Shown: one piece after another, positions 15,732 to 23,982 of the stretch | Layout of the letters: each line of letters starts with the position of its first letter | Position numbering within the stretch: position 1 is the first letter of the stretch | DNA from: GCA-2861595 sp035536185 | GTDB taxonomy: Bacteria; Actinomycetota; Acidimicrobiia; Acidimicrobiales; GCA-2861595 | Length of the DNA stretch: 64,000 bases | NCBI GenBank assembly: GCA_035536185.1 | Contig: DATLOM010000031.1 | Coordinates: forward strand, 1 to 64,000 | Direction: 5' to 3' | Translations under genes and position numbers: made by a program | The notes under the pieces: generated by a model | Told to the model about the DNA's origin: nothing | Database searches by the model: none | What the model saw: the letters and a program-made list of their open reading frames with translations, nothing else

Positions 15732-16472
15732 TCAGGCGTCGCCCGGGGCCTGTGACAGCTCGAGTTGTGCGACAGCGAGACTTCCGTCCACGATCGAAGT
15801 GGCCACCCCGACCAAACGCAGGTTGTGGCTGCGGGCATGGTTGCGCAAGGTGGAGAAGGCCTGCTCCATGGCCAGGCCGAGCCGCTCGGCCAGGACGCCC
15901 TTGGCCTGCTCGATGACGACACGGCTGGACAGGGCATAGTTGAGTTGCTCATTGAGAACCTGCGCCTCCTGAACGGCTCGATGCTGGAGGATGGCGATGG
16001 TGGCCACGTCGGCCAAGGCCCGGGCGGCAACGCCGTCGGGCTCATCCAGCTCCCCGGGTTCGGCCCCGAACAGGTTGAGGGCACCGATGATCCTGCCCCG
16101 CAGGCGCATGGGTATGGCGTGGACCGAGCGGAACCCGGCCTCCAGGGCGACTGGCCGGAACCGGGGCCAACGGTCGCCGGAGCTCGCCAGATCACGCTGC
16201 CACACGGCCTCTCCGGTGCGGTAGCAGTCCAGGCCGGGGCCCTGCTGGGCCTGGAGCTCGAACAGCTCCACCACCCGCATGGCCTCGCTGGATGAGGCCA
16301 CGACCTTGAGATTGCCTTCGGGGGCGACGAGCATCAGCCCGGCGGCGGAGACGTCGAGCAGTTCGACGCAACGGTCACTCAGCCGCGTCAACAAGTCGAC
16401 GACGTCGAAGTCGTCGACGAGGGTGTCGGCCAGCTCCACCAGCGTGCCTACCAGCCGGGTATCTGTCAGCAT
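15732..16472 (-). CDS. GAF-ANTAR regulator
   Basis: A 246-residue protein with an N-terminal GAF sensor (about 20-160: DVVDLLTRLSDRCVELLDVS, RFRPVALEAGFRSVHAIPMR, GRIIGALNLFG) and a C-terminal ANTAR RNA-binding domain (about 170-230: LNYALSSRVVIEQAKGVLAE, then AMEQAFSTLRNHARSHNLRL). ANTAR domains bind twin hexaloop RNA hairpins and prevent transcription termination; GAF-ANTAR proteins are frequent in actinobacteria and respond to small ligands or redox. It is followed upstream by the PP2C gene in the same orientation, with 171 bases between. RNA targets are not evident in the window. Confidence 0.85.
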   Translation of the reverse strand: MLTDTRLVGTLVELADTLVDDFDVVDLLTRLSDRCVELLDVSAAGLMLVAPEGNLKVVASSSEAMRVVELFELQAQQGPGLDCYRTGEAVWQRDLASSGDRWPRFRPVALEAGFRSVHAIPMRLRGRIIGALNLFGAEPGELDEPDGVAARALADVATIAILQHRAVQEAQVLNEQLNYALSSRVVIEQAKGVLAERLGLAMEQAFSTLRNHARSHNLRLVGVATSIVDGSLAVAQLELSQAPGDA

Positions 16473-16643
16473 GTCGGCCTTCCTGGGGCATCTTGCAGCC
16501 TGGCTGCTAACACCCCGACGCCTCTCATGCTAGGCGGCTCTCGGGTTCTCAGGTGATGCGAAGGCTCCTGGCCACCACCTCCTTTGGCGGCACATCGGGT
16601 TCCCGGCCGGCTCGTGTGAAGGTCTTGTCGTCTGGGCTCACGT

Positions 16644-17906
16644 CTAGTGGAAGTCGACCAGAAAGGCGGTGGTGTCGTCGCTCAGCACGCCATGGTGGTC
16701 AAGCACGGTATGAGACAGTTGACGGACGGTCTCGGCCGCGTCGAGACCGGCTCTGGAGCGATCGCGTAGTAGCTCTACGAGTCTTTCCCGGCCGAAGTCC
16801 TCGCCGCCCGGACGGTGGGTGTCGACCACTCCGTCGGTGATGCAGAACAGCCGGTCCCCTGGTTGCAGGACGGCGTGCGCAACCTCGGTGACGCAGTGAC
16901 CCAGCTCGTCGCTGCCGAGACCGGCCGGCAGCGTCGGATCGCACGGCAGCGATCCCAACACCTCGCCGCCGCGAACGAGGATAGGCAAGGGGTGGCCGAT
17001 GTTGATCCAGGTCAGCTGGCCATCCAGCAGGTTGATCCGCCCGAGGATGCAGGTGACGAACTCCTCGCCTCGGCTCCGGGCTGCTACGGCGTCGTCCATG
17101 GCCTCATAGGTGGCTTCGAGATCGAGACCAGAGCGCCGACTGTGGCGGTAGCTGCTCACGGCGAGGTGGGCGAGCTGACTCGACACCAGCCCGTGGCCCA
17201 TGGCATCGAAGACGGCGAAATCCAAGGTGTCGCCGTTGACGGCGTAATCAAAGGAGTCACCGCCGACCTCGTAGGCGGGCTGGATCAGCCCGGCCACCGA
17301 CACCCGGCCGCTGTCGAGGCTCAGCGGCGGCAGCAGGTCCCACTGCATCTCGGCCGCCAGGCTGAACTTCTCGCTGCGGCGCAGGGCCGTGTAGGCGTCC
17401 GTGCACTGGCCCCGGGTGATGAGCAGCGCGGCGACCACACCGGCCAGGCTGTCGGCCAGAGCGCGAGCGTCGCTGTCGACCTCCGACATGGTGACGGACA
17501 TCACGCCCAGACGGGCGGCGCCGTCGACCACGACGCTCCACAGCCGCACGCCGCCGGCAGCCGGTTCGTCCACCTGCCTGGCCCGGGTGAACGACCGGCC
17601 GCCGGCGGAATCGTCCATGGTGATCGATGCCGTAGCCGCCGAGCCGGCGATGGGCACCAGTCGACGTTGTTCGAAGTCGGTCACGTACACCGACAGCTCG
17701 CGCATCCCGAACTCGGCCACGCGGCGGGCGAGGAACGACCCGATCTGATCAGGCGCCTCGCGCCTGGACTCGTGCAGGAGGGCGGCAACCTGGGCGTACG
17801 CGCCCAGCGACGGTCTCTCCGGGCCATGGGCAGGCGGCAAGCCGCCGTCGTCATCTGTGGTGGCCGACGTCTGCTCGTCCCCGGCGAAGGACTTGCTGGG
17901 CATCAC
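16644..17906 (-). CDS. SpoIIE/RsbU-type PP2C serine phosphatase
   Basis: A 420-residue phosphatase. Residues about 60-180 look like a GAF-type sensor (LARRVAEFGMRELSVYVTDF, RLVPIAGSAATASITMD). The PP2C_SIG domain begins near 205: LAAEMQWDLLPPLSLDSGRV, YEVGGDSFDYAVNGDTLDFA, VFDAMGHGLVSSQLAHLAVS (metal Asp), INIGHPLPILVRGG, LFCITDGVVDTHRPGGEDFG and SDDTTAFLVDF. All the Mg/Mn-binding Asp motifs are present, so it should be active, probably dephosphorylating an anti-sigma-factor antagonist. It fits with the RsbW-like HATPase gene in the same region. Confidence 0.88.
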   Translation of the reverse strand: MMPSKSFAGDEQTSATTDDDGGLPPAHGPERPSLGAYAQVAALLHESRREAPDQIGSFLARRVAEFGMRELSVYVTDFEQRRLVPIAGSAATASITMDDSAGGRSFTRARQVDEPAAGGVRLWSVVVDGAARLGVMSVTMSEVDSDARALADSLAGVVAALLITRGQCTDAYTALRRSEKFSLAAEMQWDLLPPLSLDSGRVSVAGLIQPAYEVGGDSFDYAVNGDTLDFAVFDAMGHGLVSSQLAHLAVSSYRHSRRSGLDLEATYEAMDDAVAARSRGEEFVTCILGRINLLDGQLTWINIGHPLPILVRGGEVLGSLPCDPTLPAGLGSDELGHCVTEVAHAVLQPGDRLFCITDGVVDTHRPGGEDFGRERLVELLRDRSRAGLDAAETVRQLSHTVLDHHGVLSDDTTAFLVDFH

Positions 17907-18178
17907 GGCTGCTTTCCCTCGGGGCCAACGACGCGCTACCGGGGACCGGGGCGACGTGCCGGGAAGGCCATTGCACGCGGATGTGCGCTGCCTCAGACCT
18001 TACACCCAGCGAGGAGACCAGCGGTCGTTTGGCTGGAGAGCCCGGCATCAGGGCAAACACCGCGATATAGGGCTAAGTTGACACTCGGCAACGGCCGAGA
18101 CAAGAGACACAAGGGACGAGGGACCGCCGGCGGCGCTCTGGTCTTCCCCACGACAGCGGCCTGAAAGGCACACATTCC

Positions 18179-19306
18179 ATGACGGCGTCCCTATCCGGCT
18201 TCTCACGCGCGTTCCTAGCGAGCGTCCTCGCCCTCAGCGGCGCACTTCTCCTCAGCGGCGGCCAGGCCGGTGCCGCAGAAGCACCCGTCGGGCTGGGTAC
18301 GGCCACGAGCTTCGCCGTCCTCGGCGGCTCGACGGTCACGAACACCGGTCCGTCGGTCATCAGCGGCGACCTCGGGGTCAGCCCCGGCACCGCGGTGACC
18401 GGGTTCCCGCCCGGCACCGTGACCAACGGAGTCATCCACGCAGCCGATGCAGAGGCGGCGCAGGCGCAGGCCGACGTCACCATCGCGTACAACGACGCCG
18501 CCGGCCGATCGGCCACCGCCAACGTCACGGCCGACCTGGCTGGCCAGACCCTGGTGCCGGGCGTCTATCGAGGCCCCACCCTCGGGCTCACCGGCACCGT
18601 CACCCTCGACGCCCAGGGCAATCCCAACGCCGTGTTCATCTTCCAGGCCGGCAGCACTCTCATCACCGGTTCGGGAAGTCGTGTCTCCCTCATCAACGGG
18701 GCCGACGCCTGCAACGTCTACTGGCAGGTCGGTAGCTCGGCCACGCTGGGGACGACCACCGACTTCGTCGGCACAGTCCTCGCCCTGACTTCGGTGACGG
18801 CCGACACCGGAGCCACGGTCAACGGTCGGCTGATCGCTCGCAACGGCGCCGTGACGCTCGACACCAACACCATCACCAGGGGTGGCTGCGCGGCCGTGGC
18901 TCCTGCGGCGACCACGTCCACCACCTCGGCCACGACGACCACCCTTCCGCTCACCAGCATCACGACCCTCCCAGGCACCGCCGGCACTGCCGGCACGGGT
19001 GGCACGGGTGGCACGGGTGGCAGCGCCACGGGAGGCACGCGAACCACCGGCACCGTCGGAGCCACCCCCGGCACCGGCCGCGCCACCAATCGCGGCACGG
19101 CGACAGCAACCTCGAGAGGCAGGTCGACCCCCGGTCGTGGAGACAGCTCGACAGCCACCGGGCGCACGACGCCGCTGGCCAACACCGGTTCGGAGCTGAC
19201 GGGGACGACCGTTGCCGGCGTGCTGGCCATCCTGCTCGGCGCCCTGATGCTCATGACCTCGAAGGCGGCACCCAGACCAGCCCGCCTGCACCGCCGCCGC
19301 CGGTAG
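18179..19306 (+). CDS. DUF3494 (ice-binding-like) surface protein with LPxTG-like tail, paralogue 1
   Basis: A 375-residue secreted protein. Signal peptide: residues 1-33, ending SGGQAGAAEA. Residues about 35-235 are a DUF3494 beta-solenoid: TATSFAVLGGSTVTNTGPSV, ISGDLGVSPGTAVTGFPPGT, NPNAVFIFQAGSTL, CNVYWQVGSSATLGTTTDFV and LIARNGAVTLDTNTI. This fold includes ice-binding proteins but also general adhesins. A Thr/Gly-rich stalk (240-335) follows, then LANTG, a 20-residue hydrophobic helix and a basic end (PARLHRRRR): the layout of a sortase sorting signal, though LANTG departs from LPxTG. No sortase gene is in the window. A paralogue lies at 22198. Confidence 0.85.
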   Translation: MTASLSGFSRAFLASVLALSGALLLSGGQAGAAEAPVGLGTATSFAVLGGSTVTNTGPSVISGDLGVSPGTAVTGFPPGTVTNGVIHAADAEAAQAQADVTIAYNDAAGRSATANVTADLAGQTLVPGVYRGPTLGLTGTVTLDAQGNPNAVFIFQAGSTLITGSGSRVSLINGADACNVYWQVGSSATLGTTTDFVGTVLALTSVTADTGATVNGRLIARNGAVTLDTNTITRGGCAAVAPAATTSTTSATTTTLPLTSITTLPGTAGTAGTGGTGGTGGSATGGTRTTGTVGATPGTGRATNRGTATATSRGRSTPGRGDSSTATGRTTPLANTGSELTGTTVAGVLAILLGALMLMTSKAAPRPARLHRRRR

Positions 19307-19358
19307 ACCCGCCTCCCTCACCCCCCAGCGCGTGGCGAAAGGTCATTCCTCGGTCACG

Positions 19359-20960
19359 TCACGACGTCATTCCGCCGCTGAGGATGGGGTCGAGGCACCA
19401 ATCGGGATGGTCGCTCTTCAGTCGCTGCAGCCAGTAGGGGCTCTCGAAGAGGGCCAGCGAGGTGCCGTCCTGACGGTTCAAGACGGTGACTCCGTTGACG
19501 TTGCGAAGGTGGATGGCCGTGGCCTCGTCGGTTCGCCGGGCGACGGTGTGGGGGGTGGGGGACAGCTCGACCTGGGAACCGAACTCGTGCTCCAGGCGAT
19601 GGGCGAACACCTCGAACTGCATCTGGCCGACCGCGCCCAGCACCGGCGTGGGGTCGCCGTCCGGGTACCGGAGCACCTGGACGACGCCCTCGCGCTCCAT
19701 CTGCTCCAGGCCCCGGCGGAACTGCTTGAACCGGCCGGTGTCCCGGGCCCGGGCCCGGGCGAAGAGCTCGGGGGCGAAGGTCGGGATCGTCGGGTAGGCG
19801 ACGGGCTGCGCCTCGTACAGCGCGTCGCCGATGCGCAGGTCGGTGGCGTTCACCAGGCCGATGACGTCGCCGGGGTAGGCCTCGTCGATGGTGTCGCGCT
19901 CGGAGCCGAACACCGACGACGCGTACTTGGTGGAGAAGGGGCGGCCGCTCGGGCCATGGGTGACGGTCATGCCCCGCTCGAAGCGCCCGGAGCACACCCG
20001 CACGAAGGCCACGTGGTCACGGTGGGCCGGGTTCATGTTGGCCTGGATCTTGAAGACGAAACCGGAGAACGGCGCCTCGAGGGGGCGACGTCGGCCGGCG
20101 GCGTCATCACGGCCCTCCGGTGCCGGCGCCAGGTCGACGACGGCATCGAGCAGGTGACGTACGCCGAAGTTGGTGAGGGCGGAGCCGACGAACAGCGGCG
20201 TGGACGAGCCGGCCAGGAAAGATGGGAGGTCGAGATTGGCGCCCACCTCGTCCAGCAGCGCGCACTCCTCCACGGCGGTGCCCCACGCGCCGCCCTCCTC
20301 CTCAGCCGCCCGTGACGGGTCGACCAGCTCCTCGGGTGCGGCCTTCGACCCGTGGGCTGTGCGGCTGAAGCGGATGAACAACCCGGTGCGGCGGTCGATG
20401 ACGCCGCGGAATTCGCCGGGCACACCGACGGGCCAGGTGACGGGGGTGGGGCGGAGCGAGATCTGACCCTCGATCTCGTCCAGGAGCTCGAGTGGGTCGC
20501 GGCCCGGCCGGTCGTACTTGTTGAGGAACGTGAGGATCGGGATGTTCCGGGCCCGGCAGACCTCGAACAGCTTGAGCGTCTGCGCTTCGATGCCCTTGGC
20601 CACGTCGAGCACCATGACCGCGGCATCGGCGGCGGCCAACACGCGGTACGTGTCCTCGGAGAAGTCCCGGTGCCCGGGCGTGTCGAGCAGGTTCACCACA
20701 TTGTCCCGGTAGGTGAACTGGAGCACCGTGGAGGTGATCGAGATCCCCCGCTGCTGCTCCATGGCCATCCAGTCCGACGTGGCCCGGCGGCCCCCGCCAC
20801 GGGCTCTCACCGCCCCGGCCTCCGCCACCGCCCCCGCATAGAGCAGGAACTTTTCCGTGAGAGTCGTCTTGCCTGCATCAGGGTGGCTGATGATCGCAAA
20901 CGTCCGGCGCCGCGCCGCCTCGGCCAGGTGTGATCCCACGAGCCCCGGCTCGTTCGTCAC
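19359..20960 (-). CDS. prfC: Peptide chain release factor 3
   Basis: RF3, the translational GTPase that removes RF1/RF2 from the ribosome after peptide release. 533 residues from a GTG at 20960, close to the E. coli length; the frame is open further upstream but that part is Arg/Pro-rich and unlike the family. GTPase motifs: FAIISHPDAGKTTLTEKFLL (G1), LLDTPGHRDFSEDTYRVLAA (G3), ILTFLNKYDRPGRDPLELLD (G4) and FVGSALTNFGVRHLLD (G5). Then the RF3-specific KIQANMNPAHRDHVAFVRVC and VGQMQFEVFAHRLEHEFG. It lies between the two DUF3494 genes in opposite orientation, convergent with the first. Confidence 0.93.
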   Translation of the reverse strand: MTNEPGLVGSHLAEAARRRTFAIISHPDAGKTTLTEKFLLYAGAVAEAGAVRARGGGRRATSDWMAMEQQRGISITSTVLQFTYRDNVVNLLDTPGHRDFSEDTYRVLAAADAAVMVLDVAKGIEAQTLKLFEVCRARNIPILTFLNKYDRPGRDPLELLDEIEGQISLRPTPVTWPVGVPGEFRGVIDRRTGLFIRFSRTAHGSKAAPEELVDPSRAAEEEGGAWGTAVEECALLDEVGANLDLPSFLAGSSTPLFVGSALTNFGVRHLLDAVVDLAPAPEGRDDAAGRRRPLEAPFSGFVFKIQANMNPAHRDHVAFVRVCSGRFERGMTVTHGPSGRPFSTKYASSVFGSERDTIDEAYPGDVIGLVNATDLRIGDALYEAQPVAYPTIPTFAPELFARARARDTGRFKQFRRGLEQMEREGVVQVLRYPDGDPTPVLGAVGQMQFEVFAHRLEHEFGSQVELSPTPHTVARRTDEATAIHLRNVNGVTVLNRQDGTSLALFESPYWLQRLKSDHPDWCLDPILSGGMTS

Positions 20961-21073
20961 CGAGGCGACTCTACCGTCACGTCGAAGAAGGGCTCCTGGG
21001 GCCTGTCCTCGTGGCCGGCTCCGGGCCCCGAGGTCGACGATCTCGGGTGGAGGATCGTCGCTACGCTCCGGAA

Positions 21074-21826
21074 GTGGCCCACTTCGATCCTGCGGCATAC
21101 GGAGCTTCTGGCATCGCCGACGAGTACGACGAGCTGTACGCCGGGCAGTGGGACACCGAGGGTGCGGTCGACTGCATCGCAGAGCTCGCTGCCGGTGGAC
21201 GGGTGCTCGAGTTCGGGATCGGAACAGGGCGGCTGGCGCTGCCGCTGGCGGAGCGGGGCCTGGAGGTCCACGGCGTGGACGGATCACCGGACATGGTCAC
21301 CCGGCTGCGGGCCAAACATGGGGGGCGACAGGTCCCGGTGGTCATCGGCGACTTCGCTTCGGTGCGAGCCGGTTCCGACTTCGCTCTGGTGGTCCTCGCC
21401 GCCAACACGATCTTCGCCCTTCCCGACCAGGACGCACAGGTGGCGTGCTTCCGCAATGCCGCCGGTCACCTGGCTCCGTCCGGTCTCTTCGTGATCGAGG
21501 CCTGGGTGCCCGACGTGGGCGCGTTCCGCCACAATCGGATGGTCCGGCCGCGAATCATGCGCCCTGGCACCGTGTCCATGGAAACCGCCGAGCTGGACCC
21601 AGTCGCGCAGATGATGCGGACGACACAGGTGGTGTTCTCGGACGGCTCGGTGCGGCTCTATCCGGCCGATCACCGCTACGCGTGGCCCGCCGAGCTCGAC
21701 CTCATGGCTCAGCTCGCAGGACTGCGCCGGGAGAGTCGGTGGGAGGACTGGCGCCGTTCGCCCTTCACCGCCGCCAGCCAAGCCCACGTCAGCGTGTACC
21801 GGCGGGAGCACCACGCCGCCGCCTGA
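21074..21826 (+). CDS. Class I SAM-dependent methyltransferase
   Basis: A 250-residue methyltransferase, divergent from prfC. SAM-binding motif I: GGRVLEFGIGTGRLALPLAE; motif II acid: GLEVHGVDGSPDMVTRLRAK; motif after: VVIGDFASVRAGSDFALVVL; post-motif SGLFVIEAWVPDVG. I chose GTG 21074 (VAHFDPAAYGASG), where family similarity begins; GTG 21047 is an alternative. The C-terminal half is consistent with small-molecule methyltransferases. Substrate unknown. Confidence 0.82.
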   Translation: MAHFDPAAYGASGIADEYDELYAGQWDTEGAVDCIAELAAGGRVLEFGIGTGRLALPLAERGLEVHGVDGSPDMVTRLRAKHGGRQVPVVIGDFASVRAGSDFALVVLAANTIFALPDQDAQVACFRNAAGHLAPSGLFVIEAWVPDVGAFRHNRMVRPRIMRPGTVSMETAELDPVAQMMRTTQVVFSDGSVRLYPADHRYAWPAELDLMAQLAGLRRESRWEDWRRSPFTAASQAHVSVYRREHHAAA

Positions 21827-21857
21827 CCCCACAGCGCCCGCTCGTGGCTCACCAGCT

Positions 21858-22148
21858 TCACGTTCCGAAGAGATCCAGCATCTCGCCGATGGTCCGCTCG
21901 CCACTCACCAGGTCCCGCCAGGGCAGGTGATCCTGGATGTGATAGCGGTTCCGGCGACCGTCGCGCTCCTTGGTCACGTAACCCTCCTCGGTGAGATCGA
22001 CCACTATCCCGTAGGCCGTGCGCTCAGTGATGTCGAGGGCGGCGGCGACGTCCCGCAGGCGCGCGTCCGGGTGGCTCGAGATGAAGAGAAGTGCCCTCGC
22101 GTGGTTGGTGAGGAAGGTCCAGTTGCCGATGCTGTACCATACCCGCAA
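21858..22148 (-). CDS. Small MarR-like winged-helix regulator
   Basis: A 96-residue winged-helix protein: WTFLTNHARALLFISSHPDA, then LRDVAAALDITERTAYGIVV (recognition helix) and DLTEEGYVTKERDGRRNRYH (wing). The C-terminus PWRDLVSGERTIGEMLDLFG is short and may dimerise. The start is a TTG (22148) without a strong ribosome site, so it is uncertain by a few codons. It is divergent from the second DUF3494 gene with only 49 bases between, and that gap has a promoter with an embedded palindrome, so this protein is the obvious candidate repressor of the surface protein. Confidence 0.75.
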   Translation of the reverse strand: MRVWYSIGNWTFLTNHARALLFISSHPDARLRDVAAALDITERTAYGIVVDLTEEGYVTKERDGRRNRYHIQDHLPWRDLVSGERTIGEMLDLFGT

Positions 22149-22161
22149 AAGGAGAAAGTTG

Positions 22162-22197
22162 TTGCTAGTGTCCTATTTCTAGGATATAGTTACGTCC
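22162..22197 (+). promoter_or_regulatory. Leaderless promoter with embedded palindrome
   Basis: TTGCTA (22162-22167), a 17-bp spacer and TATAGT (22185-22190) form a good sigma-70-type promoter whose transcription start would fall at or next to the ATG at 22198, giving a leaderless mRNA; no ribosome binding site is present. The spacer holds TCCTA-TTTC-TAGGA (22171-22184), a short dyad placed where a repressor would block RNA polymerase. Confidence 0.6.
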
Positions 22198-23547
22198 ATG
22201 ACCGCGTCCCTGTCCAAGTTCCCGCGCGCCTTGTTGCTGGGCCTCATCGGACTCGCCGGCATCGTTCTGGTCAGCGGGAGCCAGGTGGGTGCCGCCGAGG
22301 CCCCGGTAGGTATGGGCACCGCCGGCAGCTTCGCTGTTCTTGCCGGCTCGACTGTGACCAACACGGGCCCATCGGTCATCAGCGGCGACGTGGGCGTCAG
22401 CCCTGGCACGGCGATAGTGGGGTTCCCTCCGGGGATCGTGAACAACGGGGCCATTCACGCCGGCAACGCGGTGGCGGCGAAGGCCCAGGCTGACCTGACC
22501 AGCGCCTACAACGACGCCGCCGGTAGGGCGGTGACCGCGAACGTAGCCGCGGACCTGTCGGGGCAGACCTTCGTCTCGGGCGTCTACCGTTCGCCGACCC
22601 TGGGACTGGGCGTCAACGGGACGGTCACTCTCGACGCACAAGGTGATTCGAACGCGGTGTTCATCTTCCAGGCTGGTGACACCCTCATAAACGGATCGGG
22701 CAGCGTCGTCTCCCTCATCAACGGAGCCGACGCCTGCAACGTGTTCTGGCAGGTCGGCAGCTCGGCCACGCTGGGGACGAACTCCGTCTTCGTGGGCACC
22801 ATCCTGGCGCTGACCTCGGTGACCGCGAACACCGGAGCGACAGTGGCAGGCCGGTTGCTGGCTCGCAACGGAGCTGTGACGCTCGACACCAACAGGGTCA
22901 CCACGGCCAGCTGTGGGGCTGGGGCGACGACGACCACATCGGCTCCCGCGGGGACCACCACCGCAGCAACCACGGCCACCACCACGGCCACCACCACGGC
23001 GACCACCACGGCGACCACGGCGACCACGGCCACCACCACCGCAGCAACCACGGCCACCACCACGGCGACCACGGCGACCACCACCGAACCCACCTTCTCC
23101 ACTACGGCATCCACGTCGCCCCCCCTCGCCTCCACAGGGGTCACCACTCCGGCCGCCCGTGCGAGGGGCACCACCGCCGGCACCGCTACGGCGTCAGGCA
23201 CCGGAACGGCAGGCGCGGGCACCGCGTCGGGCACCGGCACGGCGGGCACGGGCACCGCGTCGGGCACCGGCACGGCAGGCACGGGCACCGCGGCGGGGGC
23301 CGGCACCACCGCCACCGCCTCCGGCGTCAGCCGCGGCACGACGACCGCAGTTGCGACGGGCACCTCGAGCGCCAGTGGCAGCGGAGACGGCTCCACGGCC
23401 ACGGCGCAGGCACCACTGGCCCGTACGGGCTGGCAGCTCACGAGCACCGCAGTGACTGGAATGCTGGCGATCATCCTCGGCTTCGGGATGATGATGGGAT
23501 CCAGGCCGAAGCTGACCCCCGCGACGGTCCGCCGCTACCGCTGCTGA
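22198..23547 (+). CDS. DUF3494 (ice-binding-like) surface protein with LPxTG-like tail, paralogue 2
   Basis: A 449-residue paralogue of the 18179 gene; both open with MTASLS and the mature domains align throughout. Signal peptide 1-33 (LVSGSQVGAAEA), DUF3494 solenoid about 35-235 (TAGSFAVLAGSTVTNTGPSV, CNVFWQVGSSATLGTNSVFV), then a long low-complexity stalk: Thr/Ala triplets (240-295) and repeats of TASGTGTAGTG (330-370). It ends LARTG, a hydrophobic helix (VTGMLAIILGFGMMMG) and a basic tail, the layout of a wall-sorting signal. It has its own leaderless promoter and a divergent winged-helix regulator, unlike paralogue 1. Surface adhesin or ice-binding role is inference. Confidence 0.85.
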   Translation: MTASLSKFPRALLLGLIGLAGIVLVSGSQVGAAEAPVGMGTAGSFAVLAGSTVTNTGPSVISGDVGVSPGTAIVGFPPGIVNNGAIHAGNAVAAKAQADLTSAYNDAAGRAVTANVAADLSGQTFVSGVYRSPTLGLGVNGTVTLDAQGDSNAVFIFQAGDTLINGSGSVVSLINGADACNVFWQVGSSATLGTNSVFVGTILALTSVTANTGATVAGRLLARNGAVTLDTNRVTTASCGAGATTTTSAPAGTTTAATTATTTATTTATTTATTATTATTTAATTATTTATTATTTEPTFSTTASTSPPLASTGVTTPAARARGTTAGTATASGTGTAGAGTASGTGTAGTGTASGTGTAGTGTAAGAGTTATASGVSRGTTTAVATGTSSASGSGDGSTATAQAPLARTGWQLTSTAVTGMLAIILGFGMMMGSRPKLTPATVRRYRC

Positions 23548-23594
23548 GGGTTGCCTTGGTATTGATCCTTCAGAGCAGAGCCGACGCTACGCGT

Positions 23595-23759
23595 TCAACT
23601 GTTCCGGCTCGAGCTGACGGCACCAATGAGGGCGGCGATCACGGCGACGACGAGCGCGGCGATGAGGAGCCATCGGAGCGCGGCAACGATGACGCCCACC
23701 AGAGCCAGGGCCACGATGGCCACTACCAGAACGGCAATGACCTTGCCCAGGGTGCTCAC
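23595..23759 (-). CDS. Small two-helix membrane protein, 54 aa
   Basis: A 54-codon frame starting GTG (MSTLGKVIAVLVVAIVALAL) and ending TGA. Two strongly hydrophobic segments, about residues 6-28 and 30-48, are separated by ALRW, and the end is polar (VSSSRNS). The regular Val/Ala/Ile alternation with silent-site GC richness suggests real coding. It is convergent with the second DUF3494 gene (48-base gap). Function unknown; possibly a small membrane-associated peptide. GGAGAT lies about 13 bases before the GTG, so the start is moderately supported. Confidence 0.5.
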   Translation of the reverse strand: MSTLGKVIAVLVVAIVALALVGVIVAALRWLLIAALVVAVIAALIGAVSSSRNS

Positions 23760-23817
23760 GCGGGAAATCTATCTCCGATGCTGCCGGCGGCTGTGCGGGT
23801 TGCGCCCAGCTTGGTTG

Positions 23818-23982
23818 CTAGTGCCCGGTCAGGCAACGTTTGCCGCGTTCACGACGGCCAGGACCACCGCTGGCTTCGTTCTCGTCCTCGACGCACGTCG
23901 TGTGCGCCTTCGTCCTGCGGCCTTGCCAGCGGCGCCCCTGGCTCGCCGTGAACATCGCCAACGTCACCTGACGGGGCACTAG
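23818..23982. mobile_element. MITE-like element, copy A (165 bp, terminal inverted repeats)
   Basis: The ends form an inverted repeat of about 36 bp with 29 matches, both beginning CTAGTGCCC. A 42-bp core (23907-23948) is identical at 41 positions to copy B (53519-53560), and further blocks match around it. It begins and ends with CTAG, which may be the duplicated target. The right end overlaps the corA gene, whose TAG stop (23979-23981) is part of this CTAG. There is no transposase, so it would be non-autonomous. Confidence 0.7.

Noticed and set aside
19332..20315. 327-codon plus-strand frame opposite prfC
   Set aside because: Shadow of RF3; no domain and no ribosome site.
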